Assembly: GCF_023008245.1 (NCBI RefSeq)
Contig: NZ_CP090145.1
Location: forward strand, 248,001-312,000
Origin: Flavobacterium sediminilitoris
GTDB taxonomy: Bacteria > Bacteroidota > Bacteroidia > Flavobacteriales > Flavobacteriaceae
Direction of reading: 5' to 3'
DNA: 64,000 nucleotides
Below the pieces are notes generated by a model. It made no database searches and was not told the origin of the DNA. It worked only from the letters and a program-made list of their open reading frames with translations. The position numbers and the translations under genes were made by a program. This document shows positions 55,332 through 63,965 of the stretch, piece after piece; position 1 is the first letter of the stretch, and each line of letters opens with the position of its first letter.

Positions 55332-56180
55332 TTAAAACAACTTTTCTTTGATCTTTTTCCAACGATAATTCCTGATAAAGATAGCTTGTTCTTTAGTAAC
55401 GAATAGCTCTTTCTTAGAAAACTTGGCCTTTAAAAAACCTTGAATATAATCGATAAACAATAAAGGTTTCTTCTTTTTTATCGCTAATTTTAGTGATGCA
55501 ATTGCTGTAATAATAAAACCATAACCCAAACTATAAAAAGCTTCACCTTGTTTGTATCGAGCTGTTTTATTATAATTTGCTCCTGTTGGTTTTAAGTGCT
55601 TTACGTGTAATGATTCGTTTGTTATTACTTTCCAATTATAAAATTTACAAAGTAATTCATCCACTGTATCCCAACCCATAGCTGGTTTTAAACCACCAAT
55701 TTGCTTAAATGTTGCTTTTCTATAGGCTTTAAAAGCTCCGCGAATATGATCTTTATCGGTTAAGTTTTCTAAAATCCATTCTCCATTTTTCTCAATATAG
55801 GCAAAACCGCCAACCATTCCGATAGCATCATCAGATTTAAAATGTGTAATGATAGTTTCAAAATAATTTATTGGAAAAATCAAATCGGCATCTACTTTTA
55901 CGATAATATCGTAATTTTCATCAATATGTTTTTCGCCTTCATGAAAAGCTTGAATAACCTTACTTCCTGGCAAATGAATAGCATTTGATTTTCTTTCTAC
56001 TAATGAGATAAATGAATGTTTTTCTATAAATGTTTTTACTATTTCAGCCGTTGTATCTGTAGAATTATCATCAACAACAATAATTTTACTAGGCAAAACT
56101 GTTTGACTTATTAAAGAATCTAAAGTCAAACTTATAAATTGTGCTTCGTTGTGAGCTGGAATAATAATGTAGTAATTCAT
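55332..56180 (-). CDS. family 2 glycosyltransferase
   Basis: A 282-residue GT-A fold enzyme. The start (YYIIIPAHNEAQFISLTLDSLISQ) and VVDDNSTDTTAEIV bind the sugar nucleotide; VKVDADLIFP holds the metal-binding DxD. No membrane helix is evident. It is encoded 18 bases downstream of a methyltransferase, and KAS III lies beyond that, so these three form a probable cluster for a surface glycan or lipid. Donor and acceptor are unknown. Confidence 0.9.
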   Translation of the reverse strand: MNYYIIIPAHNEAQFISLTLDSLISQTVLPSKIIVVDDNSTDTTAEIVKTFIEKHSFISLVERKSNAIHLPGSKVIQAFHEGEKHIDENYDIIVKVDADLIFPINYFETIITHFKSDDAIGMVGGFAYIEKNGEWILENLTDKDHIRGAFKAYRKATFKQIGGLKPAMGWDTVDELLCKFYNWKVITNESLHVKHLKPTGANYNKTARYKQGEAFYSLGYGFIITAIASLKLAIKKKKPLLFIDYIQGFLKAKFSKKELFVTKEQAIFIRNYRWKKIKEKLF

Positions 56181-56197
56181 TGTTTAATCACTATTGA

Positions 56198-56728
56198 CTA
56201 ATTATTTTTCACTTTTTCTGCATAAACCAAATAGTATCTATTCGTAAAATAACGAAGTAATGGTCTGAAGCCTAATTTCTTTACAGGATGTGTAAACTTG
56301 ATACTATCTAAAATCTTAAATCCTGTTTTTTCTAATAGCCAATCTAATTGCCAATCTTCAAACTCATGATAATGTCTGTCCCATTTGTCTGTTTTGCTTC
56401 TATAGGCTGATGAAAACCATAAACGCATAGGAATTGATATTAAAATTTTATCACATTTTACATTTTCCAAAACGGTATATGGATTTAATAAATGTTCAAA
56501 AATTTCAAATGCAGTAAACACTTCATAATTTTCGTTTACAAGGCTACTTTGATCTTTATCTATATCTTCTCCTTTAGTATTAATAACGGTATAGCTGTTT
56601 TCTTCCATTATCTTTGAAAATGGATTTGAAACTCCTAAATCTAAAATTGTCTCTGAAGTTGAAACGTGCTTTTTAAGAAACTCTAAAGTTATTTTAAAGC
56701 GTTTATTTGGAAATGTTTTTTCGTACAT
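56198..56728 (-). CDS. class I SAM-dependent methyltransferase
   Basis: A 176-residue methyltransferase. Motif I is near SETILDLGVSNPF (residues 21-33), and YEVFTAFEIFEHLLNPYTVLENV covers the post-I and IV region. The C-terminus (YHEFEDWQLDWLLEKTGF) is typical of the Methyltransf_11/23 group. It is short for the family but complete. It belongs with the glycosyltransferase downstream and KAS III upstream; the substrate is unknown. Confidence 0.85.
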   Translation of the reverse strand: MYEKTFPNKRFKITLEFLKKHVSTSETILDLGVSNPFSKIMEENSYTVINTKGEDIDKDQSSLVNENYEVFTAFEIFEHLLNPYTVLENVKCDKILISIPMRLWFSSAYRSKTDKWDRHYHEFEDWQLDWLLEKTGFKILDSIKFTHPVKKLGFRPLLRYFTNRYYLVYAEKVKNN

Positions 56729-56802
56729 GAAAAAGTTTAAAATTTGAAACTTGCGTAAAATTAACCTTTAAACTTTAAACCTTAAACTTTTAAATAAAAA
56801 AA

Positions 56803-57861
56803 TTACATTCTATATACAATTGCATTGATATTCATTCCTGCACCAACAGATGCAAAAAGAATAACATCTCCTTTGTTTAATTGATGATTTTCTATTTCTC
56901 CTTTAGTTAATAAATCAAAAAGTGTTGGCACTGTTGCTACGCTACTATTTCCTAATCGATGAATGCTCATAGGCATAATTTCTTCTGGAACTGGTTTTTT
57001 ATATAGTTTATAGAAACGTTGAATAATAGCTTCATCCATTTTCTCATTAGCTTGATGAATGAGTATTTTTTTGACATCTTCAATATCAATTCCGCTTTTA
57101 TCTAAACATTCTTTCATTGCTTTTGGAACATTTAATAAAGCAAACTCATAAATTTTTCGTCCATGCATTTTTATATAACGAACGTTTGGATCGTGAGTTT
57201 CATTAAATGAATTTCCAAAAAACAAATAGAAAGCTTCGTCATAAGCGAATGTAGCTGTTTCATGAGCTAAAATTCCACCTTCATCATTTGTAGCTTCAAT
57301 TATAGTGGCTCCTGCTCCATCAGAATAAATCATAGAGTCTCTATCGTGAATATCTACTACTCGTGATAGCGTTTCTGCTCCTATAACCAAGCATTTTTTT
57401 GCCATTCCTGCTCTAATAAATGCTTGAGCCTGTATTACTCCTTCTATCCAACCTGGACACCCAAACAGCATATCATAAGCCACGCACTTAGGGTTCTTTA
57501 TTTTAAGATTAAACTTTACACGTGTTGCTAAACTCGGTAAAATATCTGTTTGAATTGCTCCCTTTTTTACATTTCCAAAATTATGAGCAAAAATGATATA
57601 ATCTAATGTTTCTGGGTCTATATTCGCTTTTTCAATTGCTTTTTTTGCTGCTATTGTAGCAATATCCGAAGTATTTAATTCGTCTGTAACATATCGTCTT
57701 TCTTTTATTCCTGTAATTTCAAGAAACTTTTCCGCAACAACATCATTTGGATGTGGAAAAGGTGTTCCATCATCATTCAAAAAAACGTGTTTTGCAAAAT
57801 CTATATTAGATACAATTTGTGTTGGAATATAACTTCCAGAACCTGTTATTTTTATATTCAT
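56803..57861 (-). CDS. 3-oxoacyl-ACP synthase III family protein
   Basis: A 352-residue thiolase-fold condensing enzyme. The catalytic triad is present: Cys135 (MLFGCPGW), His269 (LIHQAN) and Asn305 (RLGNSSVAT). It is longer than housekeeping FabH, and residues 26-48 form an insert. It belongs to the FabH-like group that starts specialised acyl chains. Encoded with a methyltransferase and a glycosyltransferase, it may prime a lipid used in a surface compound; that is inference. Gene starts in this cluster are separated by short gaps. Confidence 0.9.
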   Translation of the reverse strand: MNIKITGSGSYIPTQIVSNIDFAKHVFLNDDGTPFPHPNDVVAEKFLEITGIKERRYVTDELNTSDIATIAAKKAIEKANIDPETLDYIIFAHNFGNVKKGAIQTDILPSLATRVKFNLKIKNPKCVAYDMLFGCPGWIEGVIQAQAFIRAGMAKKCLVIGAETLSRVVDIHDRDSMIYSDGAGATIIEATNDEGGILAHETATFAYDEAFYLFFGNSFNETHDPNVRYIKMHGRKIYEFALLNVPKAMKECLDKSGIDIEDVKKILIHQANEKMDEAIIQRFYKLYKKPVPEEIMPMSIHRLGNSSVATVPTLFDLLTKGEIENHQLNKGDVILFASVGAGMNINAIVYRM

Positions 57862-57993
57862 AGCATTGGGTTTCTAAAACGAATTTATTACTATTTTTTT
57901 AACTACTCTATAAACATCTCTTAATATTTAAAGTTATTGCGAAATAATCAAATTATTTCTCTTAAAATGGTTTTTTCTTTATTATTTCTTTAT

Positions 57994-58368
57994 TTATTGA
58001 GAAAACTTTATTTGCAATACTGTTGCCATACTTAGAGCTTGTGTTTTCATTTGCTCAGCATATTTCCCTTCAAAATAAGCATCAATAGTAGAGTATAAAT
58101 ATTGTAACCAGATATCAAAATGTGTTTTAGTAAATGCTGCTTTTTCGTGTACATTTTTATGGATTTGAAACATATTATTTTTATATCCTCCTTTTAAAAA
58201 TAAAGCTTGCTCCCAAAAGGTAGCTAAAATTTCAAAATGTTCTTCTAAATGTTTATCTGTATCTGTTATTTTGGTAAAGAAAAAATTAATTGCATCATCT
58301 GCTAGTAATTTATCATAAAATTTACGCATAATGAGTATCAAATCTTCTCTTGTTTCTATATCTTTCAT
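57994..58368 (-). CDS. group III truncated haemoglobin
   Basis: A 124-residue haem protein of the trHb III class. The sequence HFEILATFWEQALFLKGGYKNNMFQIHKNVHEKAAFTKTHFDIW has the typical distal region, the Trp near the E helix, and the proximal His in the IHKNVH stretch. It may bind oxygen or nitric oxide or protect against peroxide. It is preceded by about 900 bases with an IS3 remnant and stands alone. Confidence 0.9.
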   Translation of the reverse strand: MKDIETREDLILIMRKFYDKLLADDAINFFFTKITDTDKHLEEHFEILATFWEQALFLKGGYKNNMFQIHKNVHEKAAFTKTHFDIWLQYLYSTIDAYFEGKYAEQMKTQALSMATVLQIKFSQ

Positions 58369-58543
58369 TTCATTTATTTCTTAAAAATTAATTCTATTTT
58401 CTACATATTTAATTATAATAATAACACTATTATTTTATGTAGAATTCCTAGAAAAAAGCGGACAATTTTTTATAGTCTTTAAGCTAGCCTTTTTTAATTG
58501 TTGTTCATTCTTTTTGATACTCTAAAATAGTTAAATTATTTAA

Positions 58544-59160
58544 TTATTTGTGCCTTCTTTTGGTATTGTAAGATGTTTCGATATATTGCTTCGCTAGTTC
58601 GCTATCGCTTGAATCAAAGATTGATAAATTAATCTTACTTTTAATGCTTTGAAAAAGCTTTCTACAACAGCATTACTAACCATTCCTTTTTCTTGACCTG
58701 TTTCTTATTATGGATTTGTATCTGTTTAATTCTGATACAAATTCTTCGCAAGCATGCTGTGTTCCTCTATCAGAGTAAAAGATTAATGATTTGTTTTTGA
58801 TTGGTCTATTAATGAAAGTCATTTACAATAGCTGCTTTTACTTACTTTAAAAAACGAAACACATTTTCTCGACTGAAAATTCAGTTTTATAGGATTGGAT
58901 AAATTTATATTTTACTTGTTGTTCTTGGAAATCGAAGATTCATGAATTCTAATCAATAAAATGAAAACTTATGAATAAAAGATGCCAACTGTTTTTTTAA
59001 ATATGTTAGGTTCTATTTTTACATCTGCTAACTCTTTTGCAATTGTATTAATTTTTCTTCCTCTTTGCTTCTCCTTGATATTGTCTTATTGATCAATTTT
59101 CCTTGATTAAACGTCTTAATTAATTGTCCACCAAAGATAGTAACTCCAATTTATCTATTA
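58544..59160 (-). mobile_element. decayed IS3-family element
   Basis: No intact frame exists, but fragments of an IS3 transposase are readable on the minus strand. Near 59000-59140 there is an OrfA-like tail (LQKELADVKIEPNIFKKTVGIF). Near 58860-58910 an OrfB start reads KYKFIQSYKTEFSVEKMCFVFKVSKSSY. Near 58700-58790 the catalytic region reads IFYSDRGTQHACEEF and then, in another frame, VSNAVVESFFKALKVRLIY; ETSYNTKRRHK follows in a third frame. The DRG Asp and the final Glu are visible. Multiple frameshifts and a missing middle part show it is dead. No clear terminal inverted repeats or target duplication were found. Confidence 0.82.
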
Positions 59161-59210
59161 TTTAATAAAGTATACTTACAAGCTTCCTTCCTATAAACAG
59201 GAATAAATAG

Positions 59211-59242
59211 AAAAAGGCTTCAATTATAATCGAAGCCTTTTT
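59211..59242 (-). terminator. gcvP terminator
   Basis: AAAAAGGCTTC and GAAGCCTTTTT form an 11-bp stem, located 35 bases past the gcvP stop codon on the minus strand. Confidence 0.9.
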
Positions 59243-59276
59243 ATTACTTACTAGTTTCTAAAAACTAATTACTTTA

Positions 59277-62120
59277 TTATATATATGCTTCAATGGGAGC
59301 ACAACTACAAACTAAGTTTCTATCTCCATACGTATCATCTACACGACGTACGCTTGGCCAAAATTTATTTTCAGCAACATATTCTAATGGGTAAGCCGCT
59401 TTTTCTCTTGAATATGGTAATTCCCATGTATTAGCTGTTAACATGGCTAATGTATGAGGTGCGTTTTTCAATTCATTATTTGGTTCTTCTGCTGTAGCAG
59501 CTTCAATTTCTTTACGAATAGAAATCATTGCATCACAAAAACGATCTAATTCTGCGATATCTTCACTCTCTGTTGGTTCAATCATTAATGTTCCTGCCAC
59601 TGGAAAAGAAACAGTAGGAGCATGAAATCCATAATCCATTAATCGTTTTGCAATATCTGTTACTTCAATTCCTTTTACTTTAAATCCGCGACAATCTAAA
59701 ATCATCTCATGAGCAGCACGTCCCATTTCTCCTGAATATAATACAGGGTAATGCTCTTCTAAGCGTGCTTTCATATAATTTGCATTTAAAATAGCATGTT
59801 TTGTAGCATTTGTTAATCCTTCAGAACCTAGCATACTAATGTATCCATAAGAAATTAAACAAACTAATGCCGAACCATAAGGAGCTGCAGAAATCGCTGT
59901 AATAGCTTGCTCTCCTCCTACTTTAATAATTGGATTTGATGGTAAAAACGGTACTAATTTATCGTTTACACAAATAGGTCCTACACCTGGTCCACCGCCA
60001 CCATGAGGAATAGCAAATGTTTTATGTAAGTTTAAGTGACAAACATCTGCACCAATTGTTGCTGGATTTGTTAGTCCTACTTGAGCATTCATATTTGCTC
60101 CATCCATATATACTAACCCACCATTATCGTGAATAATTTTTGTAACTTCTTTTATTGTACTTTCAAAAACACCGTGTGTTGATGGATAAGTAACCATTAG
60201 ACAAGAAAGATCAGCTGCATGTTCTATTGCTTTTGCTCTTAAATCTTCAACGTCAATGTTTCCTTTTTCAGTTGTTTTTGTAACAATAATCTTCATTCCT
60301 GCCATAGCAGCAGAAGCAGGGTTTGTTCCGTGTGCAGAAGCTGGAATTAAACAAACGTTTCTGTGTGCATTTCCATTTGAAATATGATATGCTCTAATAG
60401 CCATTAGCCCTGCATATTCTCCTTGTGCTCCAGAATTAGGTTGTAGTGTTGTTCCTTGAAAACCTGTTATTACGTTTAATTGTTGTTCTAATTTTTTAAG
60501 TACAATTTGGTATCCTTCTGCTTGCTCAATAGGTGCAAACGGGTGAATACTGTTCCAGTTTGCCATAGACAATGGTAACATTTCAGCAGCAGCATTTAGC
60601 TTCATTGTACAAGAACCTAAAGAAATCATAGAGTGGTTTAACGATAAATCTTTACGTTCTAATTTTTTAATATAACGCATTAACTGACTTTCAGAATGAT
60701 GGTTATTGAAAACCTCATGTTGCAAAAATTCTGACTTTCTTTCTAGCAAAGTCGGAAAATTATTTTCTGTTGTTAATGCTGTTACTTTAGTTATTTCTTT
60801 GCCAACAGCTTCTGCGAAAATGGCAATTACTTTATTAATATCTTGTAATGAAGTTGTCTCATTGAAAGATATTGATATTGTTTCATTATCAATATAATAG
60901 AAGTTTACTTCATTTTTCTCTGCAATTGTTCTTACTTTTTCAGCGTCTGCTTTTACAACAATTGTATCAAAGAAAGAAGTATTCGTTTGATATACTCCTA
61001 TTTTGTTTAAAGCTTCAGCAGCAGTAACGGCCGAAGCGTGCACTTTTGAAGCAATATATTTCAATCCTTTTGGTCCGTGATAGACAGCATACATACCTGC
61101 CATAACAGCTAGTAATACTTGAGCTGTACAAATATTTGACGTTGCTTTCTCACGCTTAATATGTTGTTCACGTGTTTGTAATGCCATACGCAAAGCACGA
61201 TTACCATTTGCATCTTGTGATACTCCGATAATTCTTCCTGGCATACTACGTTTGTATTCTTCTTTTGTAGCGAAGAAAGCAGCATGAGGGCCTCCATAAC
61301 CCATTGGTATACCAAAACGTTGTGTTGTTCCTACTACTACAGCAGCTCCCATTTCTCCAGGAGGTGTTAATTTTACTAATGATAAAATATCGGCAGCAAC
61401 TCCTACTTTAATATCGTTAGCATTTGCTTTTGCAATAAAATCAGTATAATCATTTACTTGTCCATATTTTCCTGGATATTGCAAAATAGCTCCAAAAAAG
61501 TCTGTTGAAAAGTCAAATGTTTCATGATTACCTATAACTAATTCAACCCCTATAGGAGTAGAACGTGTTTGTAATAATGATAGTGTTTGTGGTAATATTT
61601 CTTCTGAAACGAAGAATTTATTAACATTGTTTTTCTTTTGATCACGTGTACGCACATCAAACAATAAAGCCATTGCCTCTGCTGCTGCTGTACTTTCGTC
61701 CAACAGTGATGCGTTTGCAATTTCCATTCCTGTTAATTCAATAACTGTAGTTTGAAAATTTAAAATGGCTTCTAAACGTCCTTGTGCAATTTCTGCTTGA
61801 TATGGTGTATAAGCAGTGTACCATCCTGGGTTTTCAAAAATATTTCTTTGAATAACAGCAGGTACAATTGTAGGGTGATATCCTAGTCCAATGTAAGAGG
61901 TAAATACTTTATTTTTCTTTCCTAATTCTTGAATATGATTTAAATATTCATATTCTGTCATAGCAGTATCTAAATCTAAATTAGATTGTAATCGAATATC
62001 GTCTGGAATAGTTTCATAAATAAGTTGTTCCATATTTTCAACTCCTACAGTTGAAAACATTTTTTCTAGGTCATTTTCACGAGGACCTATATGTCTCAAA
62101 GCGAATGCATCTGTTCTCAT
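59277..62120 (-). CDS. gcvP: glycine dehydrogenase (aminomethyl-transferring), P protein
   Basis: A 947-residue PLP enzyme, the decarboxylating subunit of the glycine cleavage system. The start was set at ATG 62120 (MRTDAFALRHIGPREND), the conserved N-terminus; a longer reading to 62168 would overlap the promoter. Both homologous halves are in one chain, as usual for Bacteroidota. The PLP lysine is in NLHKTFAIPHGGGGPG, and YIGLGYHPTIVPAVIQRNIFENPGWYTAYTPYQAEIAQGRLE is the classic N-terminal motif. GcvH and GcvT are not in the window. LpdA at 11-13 kb would supply the L protein. Confidence 0.97.
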   Translation of the reverse strand: MRTDAFALRHIGPRENDLEKMFSTVGVENMEQLIYETIPDDIRLQSNLDLDTAMTEYEYLNHIQELGKKNKVFTSYIGLGYHPTIVPAVIQRNIFENPGWYTAYTPYQAEIAQGRLEAILNFQTTVIELTGMEIANASLLDESTAAAEAMALLFDVRTRDQKKNNVNKFFVSEEILPQTLSLLQTRSTPIGVELVIGNHETFDFSTDFFGAILQYPGKYGQVNDYTDFIAKANANDIKVGVAADILSLVKLTPPGEMGAAVVVGTTQRFGIPMGYGGPHAAFFATKEEYKRSMPGRIIGVSQDANGNRALRMALQTREQHIKREKATSNICTAQVLLAVMAGMYAVYHGPKGLKYIASKVHASAVTAAEALNKIGVYQTNTSFFDTIVVKADAEKVRTIAEKNEVNFYYIDNETISISFNETTSLQDINKVIAIFAEAVGKEITKVTALTTENNFPTLLERKSEFLQHEVFNNHHSESQLMRYIKKLERKDLSLNHSMISLGSCTMKLNAAAEMLPLSMANWNSIHPFAPIEQAEGYQIVLKKLEQQLNVITGFQGTTLQPNSGAQGEYAGLMAIRAYHISNGNAHRNVCLIPASAHGTNPASAAMAGMKIIVTKTTEKGNIDVEDLRAKAIEHAADLSCLMVTYPSTHGVFESTIKEVTKIIHDNGGLVYMDGANMNAQVGLTNPATIGADVCHLNLHKTFAIPHGGGGPGVGPICVNDKLVPFLPSNPIIKVGGEQAITAISAAPYGSALVCLISYGYISMLGSEGLTNATKHAILNANYMKARLEEHYPVLYSGEMGRAAHEMILDCRGFKVKGIEVTDIAKRLMDYGFHAPTVSFPVAGTLMIEPTESEDIAELDRFCDAMISIRKEIEAATAEEPNNELKNAPHTLAMLTANTWELPYSREKAAYPLEYVAENKFWPSVRRVDDTYGDRNLVCSCAPIEAYI

Positions 62121-62165
62121 ATCCTTAAAAAATAGGTATAATTTGTGTGTGTTGTTATTGGGCAA

Positions 62166-62173
62166 CAAAAGTA
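62166..62173 (-). promoter_or_regulatory. -7 element of the gcvP promoter
   Basis: TACTTTTG on the minus strand matches TAnnTTTG and lies 45 bases upstream of the gcvP start codon. It has no recognisable -33 partner. No glycine riboswitch-like structure was recognised in the short leader. Confidence 0.5.
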
Positions 62174-62258
62174 ATTATTAATCTTGTAATATTTTCTTTT
62201 TAAAAAGCTAATTTTTGTGATTTTATGAACTAATTGCCATTGTTATTAACACATTCCT

Positions 62259-62266
62259 TATTTTTG
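62259..62266 (+). promoter_or_regulatory. -7 element of the UbiA-like gene
   Basis: TATTTTTG matches TAnnTTTG and ends 4 bases before the start codon at 62271. A TTG 22 bases upstream (62234-62236) could be the -33 element. If used, the transcript would have almost no leader. Confidence 0.45.
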
Positions 62267-62270
62267 TTAT

Positions 62271-63080
62271 ATGCGTATTTTTAAAAACCTTGTTGATTTT
62301 TATATTGAAAGTAGCCTACATGTAGCTATAGCACTATATGCTTTGATAAGAATTACCTTTCTAAAATTAGACATTCCTTATGATGAAGCTGTTACTCATT
62401 TTGGTTTTTTTGGGACTATTGTGGGTTATAATTTTATAAAATATGATGAATTAGCGCGCATAAAGAAAATAAAACTTACTTTCCGTTTAAAAGCTATTAT
62501 AGTGCTGAGTATCCTTTCCTTTTTTGCTGCTTTTTATTACTTTTTAGAATTGCATTCTCAAACGAAATTTGTGGGATTTATTGCTCTCTTTATTACTATT
62601 TTATATACTTTACCTTTTATTCCAAACAGAGGTAATATGCGCAACTGGAGTGGTATAAAAATCTATTTAGTTGCCATTGCATGGGTAGGCGTCACTGTTA
62701 TTCTGCCTGTTATTAATGCAGACTATGATTGGAACATTATTGTAATTTTAAAATGTATTCAACGCTTTATTTTTATTATTTTATTAATGCTTATTTTTGA
62801 AATTATTGATTTAAAAGTAGATCATTGGCATTTAAAAACTATTCCACAACAACTAGGAATGCATAAAACCAAAATTTTAACTTATTTGCTATCATTCATC
62901 TTTGTGTCTTTGGATTTTGCAAAACCTGATATTACAATTCAAAATTTATTAACTACACTCTCAATTGCAATTATTATTTGCTTATTTTCTTTTTTTGCTT
63001 CTACTAAGAGGAATAAATACTACACTAGTTTCTGGGTTGAAAGTATTCCTCTTTTTTGGTGGCTCTTGTGCTTGTTTTAA
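62271..63080 (+). CDS. UbiA-like membrane protein
   Basis: A 269-residue membrane protein with about eight or nine hydrophobic helices. The stretch EIIDLKVDHWHLKTIPQQLG (about residues 183-202) resembles the second Asp-rich motif of UbiA prenyltransferases followed by the TxP turn. The first Asp-rich motif is only weakly present (NFIKYDE near residue 54). It may therefore be a distant or inactive member of that family. Transcription is divergent from gcvP, 151 bases apart. Function unknown. Confidence 0.65.
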   Translation: MRIFKNLVDFYIESSLHVAIALYALIRITFLKLDIPYDEAVTHFGFFGTIVGYNFIKYDELARIKKIKLTFRLKAIIVLSILSFFAAFYYFLELHSQTKFVGFIALFITILYTLPFIPNRGNMRNWSGIKIYLVAIAWVGVTVILPVINADYDWNIIVILKCIQRFIFIILLMLIFEIIDLKVDHWHLKTIPQQLGMHKTKILTYLLSFIFVSLDFAKPDITIQNLLTTLSIAIIICLFSFFASTKRNKYYTSFWVESIPLFWWLLCLF

Positions 63081-63263
63081 ACTCAACTCTTTTTCCTTTA
63101 TTAAATCAAAGAGTCGTTATGATTGATTATTAAAAAATGAGTTGATTTAAAAAGATATTTCATTACAGTTTTCTTCTTATTCCATTTCTTTCTACTCTTG
63201 TTTTTTTACTAAAAACCGCAAAAGAAAATAAGCCATGGGGTACCACAACTACGACTTTGATAA

Positions 63264-63298
63264 GGGGTATATACGGGGTTGATAGGGTGTATATAGGG
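63264..63298 (+). repeat. regularly spaced G-runs
   Basis: Four runs of three or four G start at 63264, 63275, 63285 and 63296, separated by 10 or 11 bases and by loops of 7, 6 and 8 bases, in an otherwise GC-poor region. The arrangement meets the simple G-quadruplex rule. Confidence 0.75.
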
Positions 63299-63319
63299 AG
63301 TATCACCGTCTTTGACTCG

Positions 63320-63348
63320 TTTTTGACTCGTCCTAAAATAACTATACA
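63320..63348 (+). repeat. direct repeat, copy 1 of 2
   Basis: A 29-base unit starting TTTTTGACTCGTCCTAAAA and ending AACTATACA recurs at 63511-63539 with one mismatch. Nearby, AACTATACAAATA also occurs a third time at 63563-63576. Confidence 0.9.
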
Positions 63349-63510
63349 AATACAATTCCTTAATCTGTTTATTTTACTCTATACAACGATTCTTCATTTG
63401 GTTAATACAATTTGTTGTCTTTTTAAATACTATTACTCTTCCATACTGTTTCTATACACTATCCTCCCTTTATCCTAACCTTTAAGTAACCTTTAATATG
63501 GAGTAGTAAG

Positions 63511-63539
63511 TTTTTGACTCGTCCTAAAACAACTATACA
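63511..63539 (+). repeat. direct repeat, copy 2 of 2
   Basis: The second copy of the 29-base unit, 191 bases downstream of the first, with 28 of 29 bases identical. Confidence 0.9.
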
Positions 63540-63599
63540 GGTTATTAAATTAATCCTGTTTTAACTATACAAATATAGTTTTTAACCCTCCATTTACTC

Positions 63600-63676
63600 T
63601 TGTGATTTTTTTTTCACTTTCAAAATAAAATTACAAAAGTTGTAAACTTTTTTTCAAAACGAAAAAAAAATCACAA
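63600..63676. repeat. 16-bp inverted repeat spaced by 45 bases
   Basis: TTGTGATTTTTTTTTC (63600-63615) and GAAAAAAAAATCACAA (63661-63676) are perfect complements. Between them lies a second small dyad, TTACAA-AAG-TTGTAA. Confidence 0.85.
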
Positions 63677-63687
63677 CATAAAAACAA

Positions 63688-63709
63688 CACGAAATTCTGG
63701 AATTTCGTG
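63688..63709. repeat. 10-bp perfect hairpin
   Basis: CACGAAATTC and GAATTTCGTG pair around a two-base loop. No T-run follows, so it may not be a terminator. Confidence 0.8.
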
Positions 63710-63869
63710 TACTACTTTAAAAAAATAATTCCTCATTGTGTTTTTCTAACTATTTTTAAGAAAAGAAAATACGCATCCCAACCTTTTTTACTTTTTGATA
63801 CTCTATAAGAATAAGGTTATTAAAAAAAAGATAAAAAAAAGATAAAAAAAAGGCATGGTCTTTGTAACT

Positions 63870-63895
63870 TTTTTATACGATTAATCGTATAAAAA
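63870..63895. promoter_or_regulatory. 26-bp perfect palindrome
   Basis: TTTTTATACGATT and its exact reverse complement form a 26-bp palindrome centred between 63882 and 63883. It is the first of three strong dyads in a row. Confidence 0.85.
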
Positions 63896-63913
63896 GTATA
63901 GAACAGTTAAAAA

Positions 63914-63931
63914 GTACGTATTTATACGTAC
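63914..63931. promoter_or_regulatory. palindromic repeat GTACGTAT-TT-ATACGTAC
   Basis: An 8-bp stem with a two-base loop, centred between 63922 and 63923. It shares the core TACGTATTTATACGTA with the next dyad, 33 bases downstream. Confidence 0.85.
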
Positions 63932-63945
63932 AAAAAACATTGAAA

Positions 63946-63965
63946 AATACGTATTTATACGTATT
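63946..63965. promoter_or_regulatory. palindromic repeat AATACGTAT-TT-ATACGTATT
   Basis: A 9-bp stem with a two-base loop, centred between 63955 and 63956. It is the second copy of the TACGTATTTATACGTA core, spaced 33 bases (about three helix turns) from the first. Confidence 0.85.

Noticed and set aside
63257..63478. 73-residue open frame in the end region
   Set aside because: It is a low-complexity frame over the G-run and repeat region, with no recognisable domain and no ribosome-binding context.
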